From: an uncultured Fretibacterium sp.
Lineage (GTDB): Bacteria; Synergistota; Synergistia; Synergistales; Aminobacteriaceae
Direction: 5' to 3'
Assembly: GCA_937915835.1 (NCBI GenBank)
Contig: CALGHA010000053.1
Span: 1 to 38,142, forward strand
Length of the DNA stretch: 38,142 nt
This document shows, piece after piece, positions 30,517-38,142 of the stretch. The position numbers were made by a program, and so were the translations under genes. Below the pieces are notes generated by a model. The model searched no databases. It saw only the letters and a program-made list of their open reading frames with translations, and had not been told where the DNA came from. Position 1 is the first letter of the stretch. Every line of letters begins with the position of its first letter.

Positions 30517-31200
30517 ATGATTTTGAGGATTAAAAATCTTTGCAAGGAATATAAGCGCAATAATCTTTCGTTCATGGCCGTTAATAATGTTAATCTCGAA
30601 ATTGAAGAAGGCGATTTTGTCAACATAATCGGGAGATCAGGCAGCGGAAAATCGACGTTATTAAACATTGCGGCAGGAATGTTAAGTCCATCATCAGGAG
30701 TTGTTGAATTTAACGGAGAGAATTTAACGGGAAAAAGCGACTACGAACTTTCAAGAATACGAAATGACAAAATAGGATTTATTCCGCAGGGAGCTTCAGC
30801 TCTTGGAAATTTGACAGTGATGGAGAATATCGTATTGCCGTTTTATTTGTGGCCTCATGGAGGAGATGCAGAAGGACATGCGAGAATTTTGCTGGAGCGT
30901 TTTGAAATTTCAAATTTGGCTGATTCATATCCTTCAGAACTTTCAGGAGGAGAGCTGAGACGTGTTTTAATTGCCCGTGCCTTAATCAACGATCCTAAAA
31001 TAATAATTGCTGATGAACCTACTGCGGACTTAGATTCAAAATCATCTGAGAACATAATGAAAACATTTGCAAAACTTAATCAAGACGAAAATATTACGTT
31101 ATTAATAGTGTCACATGATTTAGATACTTTGAAATATGGAAAAAGAATTTTGGAGATGAATGACGGAAAATTATTTTCAAAATCCTCCGCCATTCAATGA
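30517..31200 (+). CDS. ABC transporter ATPase, LolD/MacB type
   Basis: The 227-aa nucleotide-binding subunit has Walker A GRSGSGKST (39-47), a Q-loop IPQGASAL (90-97), signature LSGGELRRVLIARAL (143-157), Walker B KIIIADEPTADLD and the switch histidine in LIVSHDLDTL. The signature has E-L-R instead of the common E-Q-Q/R. It is the partner of the preceding permease, third in the operon with the DUF4418-like gene. The stop at 31200 lies 8 nt from the convergent nfnB stop, so no terminator space exists. Confidence 0.92.
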   Translation: MILRIKNLCKEYKRNNLSFMAVNNVNLEIEEGDFVNIIGRSGSGKSTLLNIAAGMLSPSSGVVEFNGENLTGKSDYELSRIRNDKIGFIPQGASALGNLTVMENIVLPFYLWPHGGDAEGHARILLERFEISNLADSYPSELSGGELRRVLIARALINDPKIIIADEPTADLDSKSSENIMKTFAKLNQDENITLLIVSHDLDTLKYGKRILEMNDGKLFSKSSAIQ

Positions 31201-31208
31201 GATAAAAA

Positions 31209-32714
31209 TTACTTGCCTGATAAATATTCGTTCATGCTCGCAGCAGCTCTTCGGCCTTCACCCATTGCAAGAATAACCGTTGCTGCTCCTAAAACTATAT
31301 CGCCGCCAGCCCAAACTCTAGGAATGCTGGTTTTCTGGTTCTCGTCGACGATGATATTTCCGTATTTAGTAACGTTAAGGCCCTTCGTAGTCTGTGACAT
31401 TAACGGGTTAGAATCATTGCCGAGTGCGATTACAGCCGCGTCAATATCAAGGACGTGTTCAGTTCCCGGAATTGCTACAGGTCTGCGTCGTCCTGACTGG
31501 TCAGGTTCGCCAAGTTCATACGTCAATAACTCAACGCCGGTTAATTTTCCTTTTTCGTCGCCGATAAACTTTGTCGGGTTCTCTAAGAAATGGAAATCAA
31601 CGCCCTCTTCAAAAGCGTGTGCAACTTCCTCAATTCTTGCCGGCATCTCAGCACGTGTACGACGATAGACGCAGTAAACTTTTTCCGCTCCAAGCCTTAA
31701 AGCTGTTCTTGCTCCGTCCATTGCGACGTTACCGCCTCCGAAAACTGCTACTCTCTTCGCTGAATAAAGCGGCGTATCAGCGTGTTCGGTGTCGTAAGCC
31801 TTCATTAAGTTTGAACGCGTGAGATATTCATTAGCGCTGAAAACTCCGATTAAGTTCTCGCCCTCAATATGCATAAACTTCGGAAGTCCTGCTCCTGTTC
31901 CGATGAATGCCGCGTCATAGCCGTCCTCTTCAAGAAGCTGATCAAGCGTCGCCGTGCGTCCAACTAAGAAGCTCGTCTTGAACTCAACGCCCATTTTCTT
32001 CAGGTTCTCAACTTCTTTTGCAACGATAGCCTTCGGAAGTCTGAACTCAGGAATTCCATAAACCATAACTCCGCCAGTCTTCTGGAATGCCTCAAAAACT
32101 GTAACTTTATGTCCAGCTCTGCGAATATCTGCCGCAACTGTTAAGCCTGCAGGACCTGAACCGATTACAGCAACTTTCTTGCCGGTCTCTGATGCTGGTG
32201 TCGGAACTGTGATTAAATCATTTGCGCGTTCCCAGTCAGCAACATAACGCTCAAGTCGGCCAATTGCTACAGCTTTTTCTGGGGACTTCAACATTTTACC
32301 GACGGTGCAGAAGCTCTGACACTGTTTTTCTTGCGGGCAAACTCTTCCACAAATTGCCGGAAGTAAATTTGTCTGTTTAATCGTGTCAACAGCTCCCTTG
32401 AAATCTCCGGCTTGAATATGCTTGATAAACTCAGGAATTGGCACCCCAACCGGACAGCCTTTTTTGCACGGAGCTCCTCCGCACTGAATACATCTCTCAG
32501 CTTCAACCCGCGCTTGTGTCTCAGTGTAGCCTAATGCAACTTCTGACATGTTATGAGCACGAACCATAGGCTCTTGTGAGGGCATTTCCTGCATAGGTAT
32601 TGCTGTTCTGTCTTTGGGAGTTAATTTTGTTCCGGCTGATTTTTTCGCGTCAATATCCGCCCAAAGTTTCGCGGCTTCTTCCTGCAACATTTCCGTAGTC
32701 TTGTGTTCACTCAT
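31209..32714 (-). CDS. nfnB: NfnB, large subunit of NADH-dependent ferredoxin:NADP oxidoreductase
   Basis: The 501-aa flavoprotein belongs to the GltD/glutamate-synthase small-subunit fold. Eight N-terminal cysteines in CIQCGGAPCKKGC (75-87) and ICGRVCPQEKQCQSFC (121-136) bind two [4Fe-4S] clusters. An FAD site VAVIGSGPAGLTVAADIRRA and an NADPH site VAVFGGGNVAMDGARTALRL follow, with a final GGDIVLGAATVILAMGEGRR. Alone it would be called GltA/GltD-like; the adjacent NfnA gene (3-nt gap) makes the Nfn complex the better name. NfnAB couples NADH and reduced ferredoxin oxidation to NADP reduction by flavin-based bifurcation, in the cytoplasm of anaerobes. SudA is the older synonym for the same type. 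Confidence 0.88.
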   Translation of the reverse strand: MSEHKTTEMLQEEAAKLWADIDAKKSAGTKLTPKDRTAIPMQEMPSQEPMVRAHNMSEVALGYTETQARVEAERCIQCGGAPCKKGCPVGVPIPEFIKHIQAGDFKGAVDTIKQTNLLPAICGRVCPQEKQCQSFCTVGKMLKSPEKAVAIGRLERYVADWERANDLITVPTPASETGKKVAVIGSGPAGLTVAADIRRAGHKVTVFEAFQKTGGVMVYGIPEFRLPKAIVAKEVENLKKMGVEFKTSFLVGRTATLDQLLEEDGYDAAFIGTGAGLPKFMHIEGENLIGVFSANEYLTRSNLMKAYDTEHADTPLYSAKRVAVFGGGNVAMDGARTALRLGAEKVYCVYRRTRAEMPARIEEVAHAFEEGVDFHFLENPTKFIGDEKGKLTGVELLTYELGEPDQSGRRRPVAIPGTEHVLDIDAAVIALGNDSNPLMSQTTKGLNVTKYGNIIVDENQKTSIPRVWAGGDIVLGAATVILAMGEGRRAAASMNEYLSGK

Positions 32715-32717
32715 GAT

Positions 32718-33590
32718 TTACGCCCCCTTCTTCGCGGCATCAAGCCCAACTCTGCATTTATGATCTGCTTCACGCTCTTTGTCCTTGAAGGCCGTCATTC
32801 TCTGCATCATGTTGTCAAAATCAACTTCGTAACCGTTAAATTCCGGGCCGTCAACGCACACGAACTTCGTCTTGTCGCCGACTTTTACGCGGCAGCATCC
32901 GCACATTCCCGTTCCGTCAATCATAATCGTGTTAAGCGACGTTGTAATCGGAACTCCGAACGGACGTGCAGCAGCTACACAGAATTTCATCATGATAGCC
33001 GGGCCAATTGAGACTATCTCGCTGACTTTTTCCTTCTCGCAAATTTCCGTCAACGGTGCAGTAACTACAGCTTTGCGGCCGTATGAACCATCATCAGTTA
33101 CAACGATAAGTTCATCGCTGGCGGCTCTCATTTCGTCCTCAAAGAATAATAATTCCTTCGTACGAGCACCGATAATCGTTACGACTTTATTGCCGATTGC
33201 GTGATTGGCCTGAACAATGGGATGTAACGGAGCTATTCCAATTCCACCGCCGACGCAGAGAATTAAGCCGTCCTTCTTCTCAATGTGCGTAGGCTTCCCA
33301 AGAGGCCCAACGAGAACCGGGACATTATCGCCGACGTTGAAAGTAGCGGAAAATCTGCGTGTTGACGCTCCAACTGTCTGGAAAACTATTGCGATCCAGC
33401 CTTCTTCAGCGTTAGCATCTGCAATCGTCAAAGGTATTCTCTCGCCGTAATCTTCATCAATCTGGAAAATTATGAACTGGCCGGCTTTACGGTTGCGTGC
33501 GATTTCAGGAGCTTCAACTTTGAAGTAATAAACGCTCTGATCTCTTTCTTTATCATAAGAAAGTTGACGTTTCTCGAGTATCTTATTCAA
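32718..33590 (-). CDS. nfnA: NfnA, small subunit of NADH-dependent ferredoxin:NADP oxidoreductase
   Basis: The 290-aa protein is a ferredoxin-NADP-reductase-fold subunit with an FAD region (RIPLTIADANAEEGW), an NAD region with LCVGGGIGIAPLHPI near 112-125, GARTKELLFFEDEM, and a C-terminal [2Fe-2S] site with C230, C232 or C233, and C245 (MCGCCRV, FVCVDGPEFNG). It resembles dihydroorotate dehydrogenase electron-transfer subunits; the neighbour nfnB decides the identity. The start is TTG 33590 with GAGGGGGA 8 nt upstream; no better start is found. The promoter lies at 33617-33645. Confidence 0.88.
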   Translation of the reverse strand: MNKILEKRQLSYDKERDQSVYYFKVEAPEIARNRKAGQFIIFQIDEDYGERIPLTIADANAEEGWIAIVFQTVGASTRRFSATFNVGDNVPVLVGPLGKPTHIEKKDGLILCVGGGIGIAPLHPIVQANHAIGNKVVTIIGARTKELLFFEDEMRAASDELIVVTDDGSYGRKAVVTAPLTEICEKEKVSEIVSIGPAIMMKFCVAAARPFGVPITTSLNTIMIDGTGMCGCCRVKVGDKTKFVCVDGPEFNGYEVDFDNMMQRMTAFKDKEREADHKCRVGLDAAKKGA

Positions 33591-33616
33591 AAAGTATTCC
33601 CCCTCGTTTGTTGTGT

Positions 33617-33645
33617 ATATAATAAGACATGTTTAAACTTGTAAA
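33617..33645 (-). promoter_or_regulatory. Probable promoter of nfnAB with imperfect palindrome
   Basis: On the minus strand TTTACA (33645-33640), a 17-nt spacer and TTATAT (33622-33617). The spacer is largely an imperfect 16-bp palindrome ACATGTTTAAACTTGT (33627-33642), well placed for a repressor, but not a recognised Rex site. Confidence 0.4.
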
Positions 33646-33723
33646 TGATAAGCCCAAAATTCGCAGATTACAAGCATTTTTCACAGCTCAAAATTGTAAT
33701 CCGAAAATTTTTACGCCGTCAGT

Positions 33724-33745
33724 AAAATAGAACATGTTATATTTT
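33724..33745. promoter_or_regulatory. 22-bp near-palindrome, candidate operator upstream of uvrB
   Basis: This is the exact reverse complement of the site at 2773-2794, with core AACATGTT. It lies 38 nt upstream of the uvrB -35 and about 100 nt from its ATG, in the gap shared with divergent nfnAB. In many bacteria uvrB is under LexA control, which suggests a damage-response operator; it differs from the B. subtilis and E. coli boxes in half-site spacing. Confidence 0.65.
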
Positions 33746-33783
33746 ATCGACAAAAAATTTTACACGCGATAAATTACTCACTA

Positions 33784-33812
33784 TTTCAAAAAATTTCTCA
33801 CACGAATATAAT
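33784..33812 (+). promoter_or_regulatory. Promoter of uvrB
   Basis: TTTCAA (33784-33789), a 17-nt spacer and TATAAT (33807-33812). The RBS AAGGGA ends 9 nt before ATG 33845. Confidence 0.5.
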
Positions 33813-33844
33813 AAAGCAAATTTTTCACGAAGGGATTTAATCAC

Positions 33845-35836
33845 ATGAAACATTTTGTGCTTCATTCAAATTGGCCGCCCTCAGGAGATCAACCCGAAGC
33901 AATTGAAGCCCTCACTAACAGCCTAAAAAATAAAAATCGCTTCCAAACTTTAATGGGAGTTACAGGCAGCGGAAAAACCTTCACGATTGCAAACGTCATC
34001 GCAAATCTTGACCGTCCGGCTTTAGTCCTAGCACACAACAAGACTTTAGCCGCGCAATTATACAGCGAGTTCAAGAGTTTTTTCCCTGAGAATGCCGTAA
34101 AATATTTCGTGAGCTATTATGATTATTACCAGCCGGAAGCATATATCCCTTCGAGTGATACTTATATTGAGAAAGACGCTTCGATTAACGCAAGAATTGA
34201 GAGATTGAGATTATCCGCGACGAAAGCATTAATTGAGAGACATGATGTTATTGTTGTAGCGAGCGTATCATGCATTTACGGCTTGGGAATGAAGGAGACT
34301 TATGAAAGCGCAATAATCTCTTTTCACGTTCATGATAAAGTTGATATGCATGAATTTCTTGAGCGTTTAGTCGGGAATTATTACGAGCGTACGGATTTTA
34401 CGCCAGAGCCTGGAAAATTCCGAGTTCGAGGCGATACCGTTGAAGTTTTCCCGGCATATGAAGATGATATTTGTATACGCATAATTTTCTTCGATGATGA
34501 GATTGAACAGATTGATATCACTAATCCCCTGACTGGTCATGTAATCGAGAATGTCAATGAAGCCTCAATTTTTCCCGCTCAACATTACGTAACTCAGACC
34601 GACGCAATCACTAATGCAGTGCCTGGAATTGAAGATGAACTTGCGAGGATTGAGAAGGATTTTGTTAATCGTGGAAAACTCGTGGAAGCTCAGCGAATAA
34701 AGATGAGGACGCTTTATGACTTGGAAATGTTACAGGAAGCCGGATATTGTTCAGGGATTGAGAATTACTCAGTTTATCTCGACGGAAGAAAACAAGGTGA
34801 GCCGCCTGGAACGTTAATAGACTTTTTTCCGGAAGATTACATTATGATAGTTGACGAGTCGCATATAACCCTTCCGCAAGTTCGGGGAATGTTCAACGGA
34901 GACCGAGCGCGTAAAAAAGTTCTAGTTGAAAACGGGTTCAGACTTCCTTCATGTCTTGACAACAGACCTCTTGAGTGGCGGGAATTTGAAGATAGAATGA
35001 GGCAGGCAATTTTTGTCTCAGCAACTCCGGGAGATTATGAGCTTAAGGCTTCACGTGAGATTGTCGAGCAAATTATACGTCCGACGGGAATTCCTGACCC
35101 TGAAGTTGAAGTTGCTCCGGCCAGAACTCAGATTGACGATTTAGTTGACAGATTACGAGACGCGGCCAATAACAACGAACGCGCTTTAGTCCTGACACTC
35201 ACAAAGAGAGCTTCTGAGGATTTAGCTGATTATTTGCGGGAATTAAAGTTTAAGGTGAAATATATTCATTCTGAGCTTAATACTTTTGAGCGCGCTGAAT
35301 TAATCCGGGATTTGAGAGCCGGGAAAATTGACGTTCTTGTCGGAATAAATCTTTTGCGTGAGGGAATGGATTTGCCGGAAGTTACTCTTGTTGCAATTCT
35401 TGACGCTGACCGTGAAGGTTATTTGCGTTCGTATCGTTCGTTAATCCAAATCATGGGACGAGCCGCGAGAAATATTAACAGCCGGATTATTCTTTATGCT
35501 GACGAGAAGACCGAGAGCATAAGTAAAGCTGTGAACGAGACCAAACGACGACGAGAAAAGCAAATTGCGTTCAACCAGGAACATAATATCACGCCTAAGA
35601 GCATTATTAAGGATATTTCGGACTTATTACCGCCGGAACTCGCACAAGCCTTCGGAGATGAGAAGGGCGAAAAATCTTCATCGTCAAGTTCAACCAGGAA
35701 AAACCCCGCGAAATTGTCAATCTCTGAACTCGAAAAATTAATGTGGGAAGCGGTAGAAAAATTAGATTTTGAACGTGCGGCCGTAATCCGTGATGCTATT
35801 GCTGAGATGAAAGCTGAAGTTAAAGCGAGATTGTGA
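33845..35836 (+). CDS. uvrB: Excinuclease ABC subunit UvrB
   Basis: The 663-aa damage-recognition helicase of nucleotide excision repair has Walker A GVTGSGKT (38-45), the damage-probing beta-hairpin YYDYYQPEAYIP (91-102), the DEAH-type VDESHITLPQ, motif V/VI (GINLLREGMDLPE, IQIMGRAARN) and a C-terminal UVR motif (ISELEKLMWEAVEKLDFERA) that contacts UvrA or UvrC. Length is normal. uvrA and uvrC are not in the window. Transcription probably starts from the promoter at 33784-33812, and the 22-bp palindrome upstream may make it damage-inducible. Confidence 0.97.
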   Translation: MKHFVLHSNWPPSGDQPEAIEALTNSLKNKNRFQTLMGVTGSGKTFTIANVIANLDRPALVLAHNKTLAAQLYSEFKSFFPENAVKYFVSYYDYYQPEAYIPSSDTYIEKDASINARIERLRLSATKALIERHDVIVVASVSCIYGLGMKETYESAIISFHVHDKVDMHEFLERLVGNYYERTDFTPEPGKFRVRGDTVEVFPAYEDDICIRIIFFDDEIEQIDITNPLTGHVIENVNEASIFPAQHYVTQTDAITNAVPGIEDELARIEKDFVNRGKLVEAQRIKMRTLYDLEMLQEAGYCSGIENYSVYLDGRKQGEPPGTLIDFFPEDYIMIVDESHITLPQVRGMFNGDRARKKVLVENGFRLPSCLDNRPLEWREFEDRMRQAIFVSATPGDYELKASREIVEQIIRPTGIPDPEVEVAPARTQIDDLVDRLRDAANNNERALVLTLTKRASEDLADYLRELKFKVKYIHSELNTFERAELIRDLRAGKIDVLVGINLLREGMDLPEVTLVAILDADREGYLRSYRSLIQIMGRAARNINSRIILYADEKTESISKAVNETKRRREKQIAFNQEHNITPKSIIKDISDLLPPELAQAFGDEKGEKSSSSSSTRKNPAKLSISELEKLMWEAVEKLDFERAAVIRDAIAEMKAEVKARL

Positions 35837-35904
35837 AATTGTGAGAGTTTATAATAAAATTACTTGCGAAAAATTTATAAAATATCAGGGGGAATTGATA
35901 CAGC

Positions 35905-37095
35905 ATGTACAAAGCTATTCAAGTTAATAAAGATACATGGTGGACAGGAGTAAATGATTTCGAGACTGATTTATTCGAGTCATTATGGCCGCTTCCTCAG
36001 GGAGTTGCTTACAACGCTTATGTCATAACCGGAACAACAGCGACGGCCGCGATTGACACGGTTAAAGGGCCTTATCTCGACGACTATATCAACAAACTCA
36101 AACAGGCTCTTAACGGCAGAACGTTAAACTATCTCGTTGTTAATCACATGGAGCCGGATCACTCGAGCTTAATCTCACAACTTCAGACTATGTGGCCCGA
36201 AGTAAAATTAATCGGCAACGCTAAGACAGTTCCGATGTTAAAAGGCTATCACGGAATTACTGAGAATATTATCACTGTGAAAGACGGCGACACTTTGGAC
36301 TTGGGCGGGCATGTCCTGAAATTTTACACTGTTCCGATGTTGCATTGGCCTGAGAGCATGGTAACTTTTGACACGACGACGGGAGTATTATTCTCGAACG
36401 ATTCATTCGGCGGCTTCGGAGCACACGAGGGCGGAATTTTCGACGACGAGAAGAATAAATCACGCTGGGAAGATGAAATGCTGAGATATTACGCCTGTAT
36501 AGTCGGGAAATACTCAAATATTGTTCAAGTTGCGTTAAAGAAACTTGGCGGACTCGACATAAAAAATATTTTCCCGTCACATGGAACGTTATTCAGGAAG
36601 GACATTAAACAGGTTGTTACGCTTTATGACAAGTGGAGCCGCTTTGAAGGAGAAACCGGCGCGGTCGTCGTTTACGGCACAATGTACGGAAATACCCGGA
36701 AAATGGCGGAAGCTGTGTGTTCGGGTTTAGCGAAGGCGAAAATTCAGGACGTGAGACTTTACGACGTATCACGCACGGATCCTTCATATATTTTGCGCGA
36801 CATTTGGAAGTTCAAGGCGTTTGCACTGATGGCTTGCACGTACAACACGCTGTTATTCCCGCCGATGGAAGCATTATGCTCAAAACTTTTAAGCCGGATG
36901 CCGAAAAATAAATTTGTTGGTTTAGCCGGAAGTTACAGCTGGAGCAAAGGAGCATTGACAGCATTGCAGGATTACGCGGAGAAGAGCAAGCTCACGAAAA
37001 TTGGCCCTGAAGTTGAAGTTTACGCGTCACCAACGGCTGAAGACTTAGAGAAATGTGTTGAACTCGGTGTAAATTTGGGTGAAGCGATTTCATGA
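35905..37095 (+). CDS. fprA: FprA-family A-type flavoprotein (oxygen/nitric oxide reductase)
   Basis: The 396-aa protein has an N-terminal beta-lactamase-like di-iron domain with H81-x-E83-x-D85-H86 (HMEPDHSS), a histidine in LHWPES, an aspartate in NDSFGGFG and a histidine in FPSHGTLFR. The C-terminal flavodoxin domain starts near 253 (VVVYGTMYGNTRKMAEAV) and binds FMN. The family reduces O2 to water or NO to N2O with electrons from rubredoxin or F420, protecting anaerobes. No rubredoxin gene is adjacent. The ATG at 35905 has GGGGGA 11 nt upstream. Its stop overlaps the speE start (ATGA), so the two are translationally coupled. Confidence 0.93.
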   Translation: MYKAIQVNKDTWWTGVNDFETDLFESLWPLPQGVAYNAYVITGTTATAAIDTVKGPYLDDYINKLKQALNGRTLNYLVVNHMEPDHSSLISQLQTMWPEVKLIGNAKTVPMLKGYHGITENIITVKDGDTLDLGGHVLKFYTVPMLHWPESMVTFDTTTGVLFSNDSFGGFGAHEGGIFDDEKNKSRWEDEMLRYYACIVGKYSNIVQVALKKLGGLDIKNIFPSHGTLFRKDIKQVVTLYDKWSRFEGETGAVVVYGTMYGNTRKMAEAVCSGLAKAKIQDVRLYDVSRTDPSYILRDIWKFKAFALMACTYNTLLFPPMEALCSKLLSRMPKNKFVGLAGSYSWSKGALTALQDYAEKSKLTKIGPEVEVYASPTAEDLEKCVELGVNLGEAIS

Positions 37096-37943
37096 GCGAA
37101 TACGTAATACGACCGAAACGGAATAATGACTTATGGCTGAATGAGTTTAGCACCGACAATCTCAAGCTCTCACTGAGGATAAAAGAATTTCTTCATTCGG
37201 AGAAAACTCCCTATCAGGAATTGTTAATTGCTGACACTTACGAATACGGCCGAACGTTAATGCTCGACGGTGCTTATCAACTCACGGAGAAGGACGAGTT
37301 CACATATTCCGAGATGATGGCTCATGTTCCGTTATGTGCGCATAAAAATCCTGAGAAAGTTTTAATCATTGGCGGCGGCGACGGAGCGATTATGCGTGAA
37401 GTTCTGAAGCATGAATGCGTGAAAAAGTGCACGTTGATTGACATTGACGAGAGAGTTATAGAATGCTCGAAAAAGTTTTTGCCGTTTGCTTCGTGTTCGT
37501 TCGGTGATGAGCGGGCTGACGTGAAATGTATTGACGCGCTGAAATATATTCGTGAGACTTCGGAACGTTACGACGTTGTGATAATCGACAGCACTGACCC
37601 GGTAGATTTTGCGGCCGGATTATTCCAGGCAAATTTTTATGCTGACGTTAAACGCGTAATGAACGATGACGCTATGTTATCTGAGCTTACGGAGTCGCCG
37701 TTCACTGATAAAGATATAATGCTTCAGGCCATTCATGAAATGCGAAAAGTTTTCCCGATCGTAAAAATGTACTGGGGAGTTGTTCCGACTTATCCTTCAG
37801 GAATGTGGACGTACGGGCTTGCTTCGATGAGTGATGACCCGGCCCGGCCAATTCGAGAGATTAAGCCGACGAAGTATTACACGCAGGAAATTCACAAGGC
37901 TTCGTTTATTCTGCCTCCGTTTCTTGCTGAGATGATAAAGTAA
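37092..37943 (+). CDS. speE: Spermidine synthase (polyamine aminopropyltransferase)
   Basis: The 283-aa enzyme transfers the aminopropyl group of decarboxylated S-adenosylmethionine to putrescine or a related diamine. Motifs: YQELLIADTYEYGRTLMLDG near 41-60, TEKDEFTYSEMMAHVPL, the nucleotide-binding GGGDGAIMREVLKH (94-107), acidic DIDERVIECSKKF, and the catalytic VVIIDSTDP. It overlaps fprA by 4 nt. No speD is in the window, so the donor or variant pathway cannot be judged here. A short C5:G5 hairpin follows. Confidence 0.94.
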   Translation: MSEYVIRPKRNNDLWLNEFSTDNLKLSLRIKEFLHSEKTPYQELLIADTYEYGRTLMLDGAYQLTEKDEFTYSEMMAHVPLCAHKNPEKVLIIGGGDGAIMREVLKHECVKKCTLIDIDERVIECSKKFLPFASCSFGDERADVKCIDALKYIRETSERYDVVIIDSTDPVDFAAGLFQANFYADVKRVMNDDAMLSELTESPFTDKDIMLQAIHEMRKVFPIVKMYWGVVPTYPSGMWTYGLASMSDDPARPIREIKPTKYYTQEIHKASFILPPFLAEMIK

Positions 37944-37950
37944 ATTTAAT

Positions 37951-37984
37951 CCCCCTTGCTCGTCATGAACTTGGGGGAATTCTT
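37951..37984. terminator. Weak terminator between convergent speE and hisS
   Basis: CCCCC (37952-37956) pairs with GGGGG (37974-37978) around a 17-nt loop, followed by AATTCTTTT on the plus strand. The stem is only 5-6 bp, so function is uncertain. Confidence 0.45.
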
Positions 37985-38142
37985 TTACAGCCTTGCTTTG
38001 AGATAACTCACGACATCTTCACGAGAAATTTTTTCTTGCGAGCCTTCATTGAGATTTTTCACAGCGACGAGATTATTAGCGAGTTCATCCGGGCCAATTA
38101 TGCAAGCAAATTTACAACTTCCCGCAATTTTCATCTGAGCTT
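37985..38142 (-). CDS. hisS: Histidyl-tRNA synthetase, C-terminal end (cut by window edge)
   Basis: The last 51 codons of a gene running in from beyond 38142 read AQMKIAGSCKFACIIGPDEL, then ANNLVAVKNLNEGSQEKISR and EDVVSYLKARL before a stop at 37985-37987. This matches the end of the anticodon-binding domain of class II histidyl-tRNA synthetases (AQMK.A....A.IIG..EL....V.VK.L..G.Q). The catalytic domain is outside the window. It is convergent with speE. Confidence 0.85.
   Translation of the reverse strand, partial: AQMKIAGSCKFACIIGPDELANNLVAVKNLNEGSQEKISREDVVSYLKARL

Noticed and set aside
31213..31668. 151-aa plus-strand open frame antisense to nfnB
   Set aside because: It is a shadow of a strongly conserved gene on the other strand.
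1..38142. CRISPR array, rRNA genes, complete insertion sequences or prophage genes
   Set aside because: No regularly spaced repeats, rRNA-like sequence, transposase or phage structural genes were seen.

Overview
The window is a low-to-mid-GC bacterial chromosome segment carrying about 27 intact protein genes, three tRNA genes and at least three decayed genes. The gene content suggests a strict anaerobe: an electron-bifurcating transhydrogenase (NfnAB), an A-type flavoprotein oxygen/NO reductase, methylmalonyl-CoA decarboxylase subunits, an aldo/keto reductase with ferredoxin clusters, and glycolytic pfkA and pgi. Together with a CBS/DHH/poly(A)-polymerase fusion and a ctc-pth pair, it fits best with a host-associated member of the Synergistota. 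That placement is inferred from family knowledge, not from a marker-gene search.

Layout. 1-4114 (+): fused tRNA nucleotidyltransferase, Ctc/L25, Pth. 4111-6419 (-): Stealth-type sugar phosphotransferase and a second tRNA nucleotidyltransferase. 6483-6748 (+): tRNA-Leu(UAA), initiator tRNA-Met, elongator tRNA-Met, all with encoded CCA. 7028-12140 (+): an AT-richer two-gene module, a TIR-NACHT-beta-propeller protein overlapping a companion with two SpoVG-like repeats and a winged helix; this is the best candidate for an undescribed (probably anti-phage) system. 12141-13284: a gene graveyard with a broken zinc-ribbon gene and a broken DUF4491 gene. 13285-19931 (-): Fe-S aldo/keto reductase, broken substrate-binding protein, DEAD-box helicase, secreted SH3b protein, and the mmdA-delta-biotin carrier operon. 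20232-26146 (+): secreted coiled-coil protein, pfkA, rho, M20 peptidase, and an acyltransferase whose start lies at a pentanucleotide repeat. 26343-28975 (-): pgi and an aminotransferase, each bordered by a related long G-rich hairpin. 29098-31200 (+): DUF4418-like protein, FtsX-type permease and ATPase. 31209-33590 (-): nfnAB. 33845-37943 (+): uvrB, fprA, speE. 37985 to the end (-): the 3' end of hisS.

How the parts connect. tRNA maturation and quality control are concentrated at the left end (two nucleotidyltransferases, Pth, three tRNAs), and the tRNA promoter overlaps a divergent, probably leaderless promoter for the second nucleotidyltransferase. One 22-bp near-palindrome occurs exactly twice, in opposite orientation, upstream of ctc and upstream of uvrB; the uvrB location makes a damage-response (LexA-like) operator the leading guess. 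Several genes have Shine-Dalgarno sequences 11-17 nt from the start codon, so starts were chosen with that in mind.
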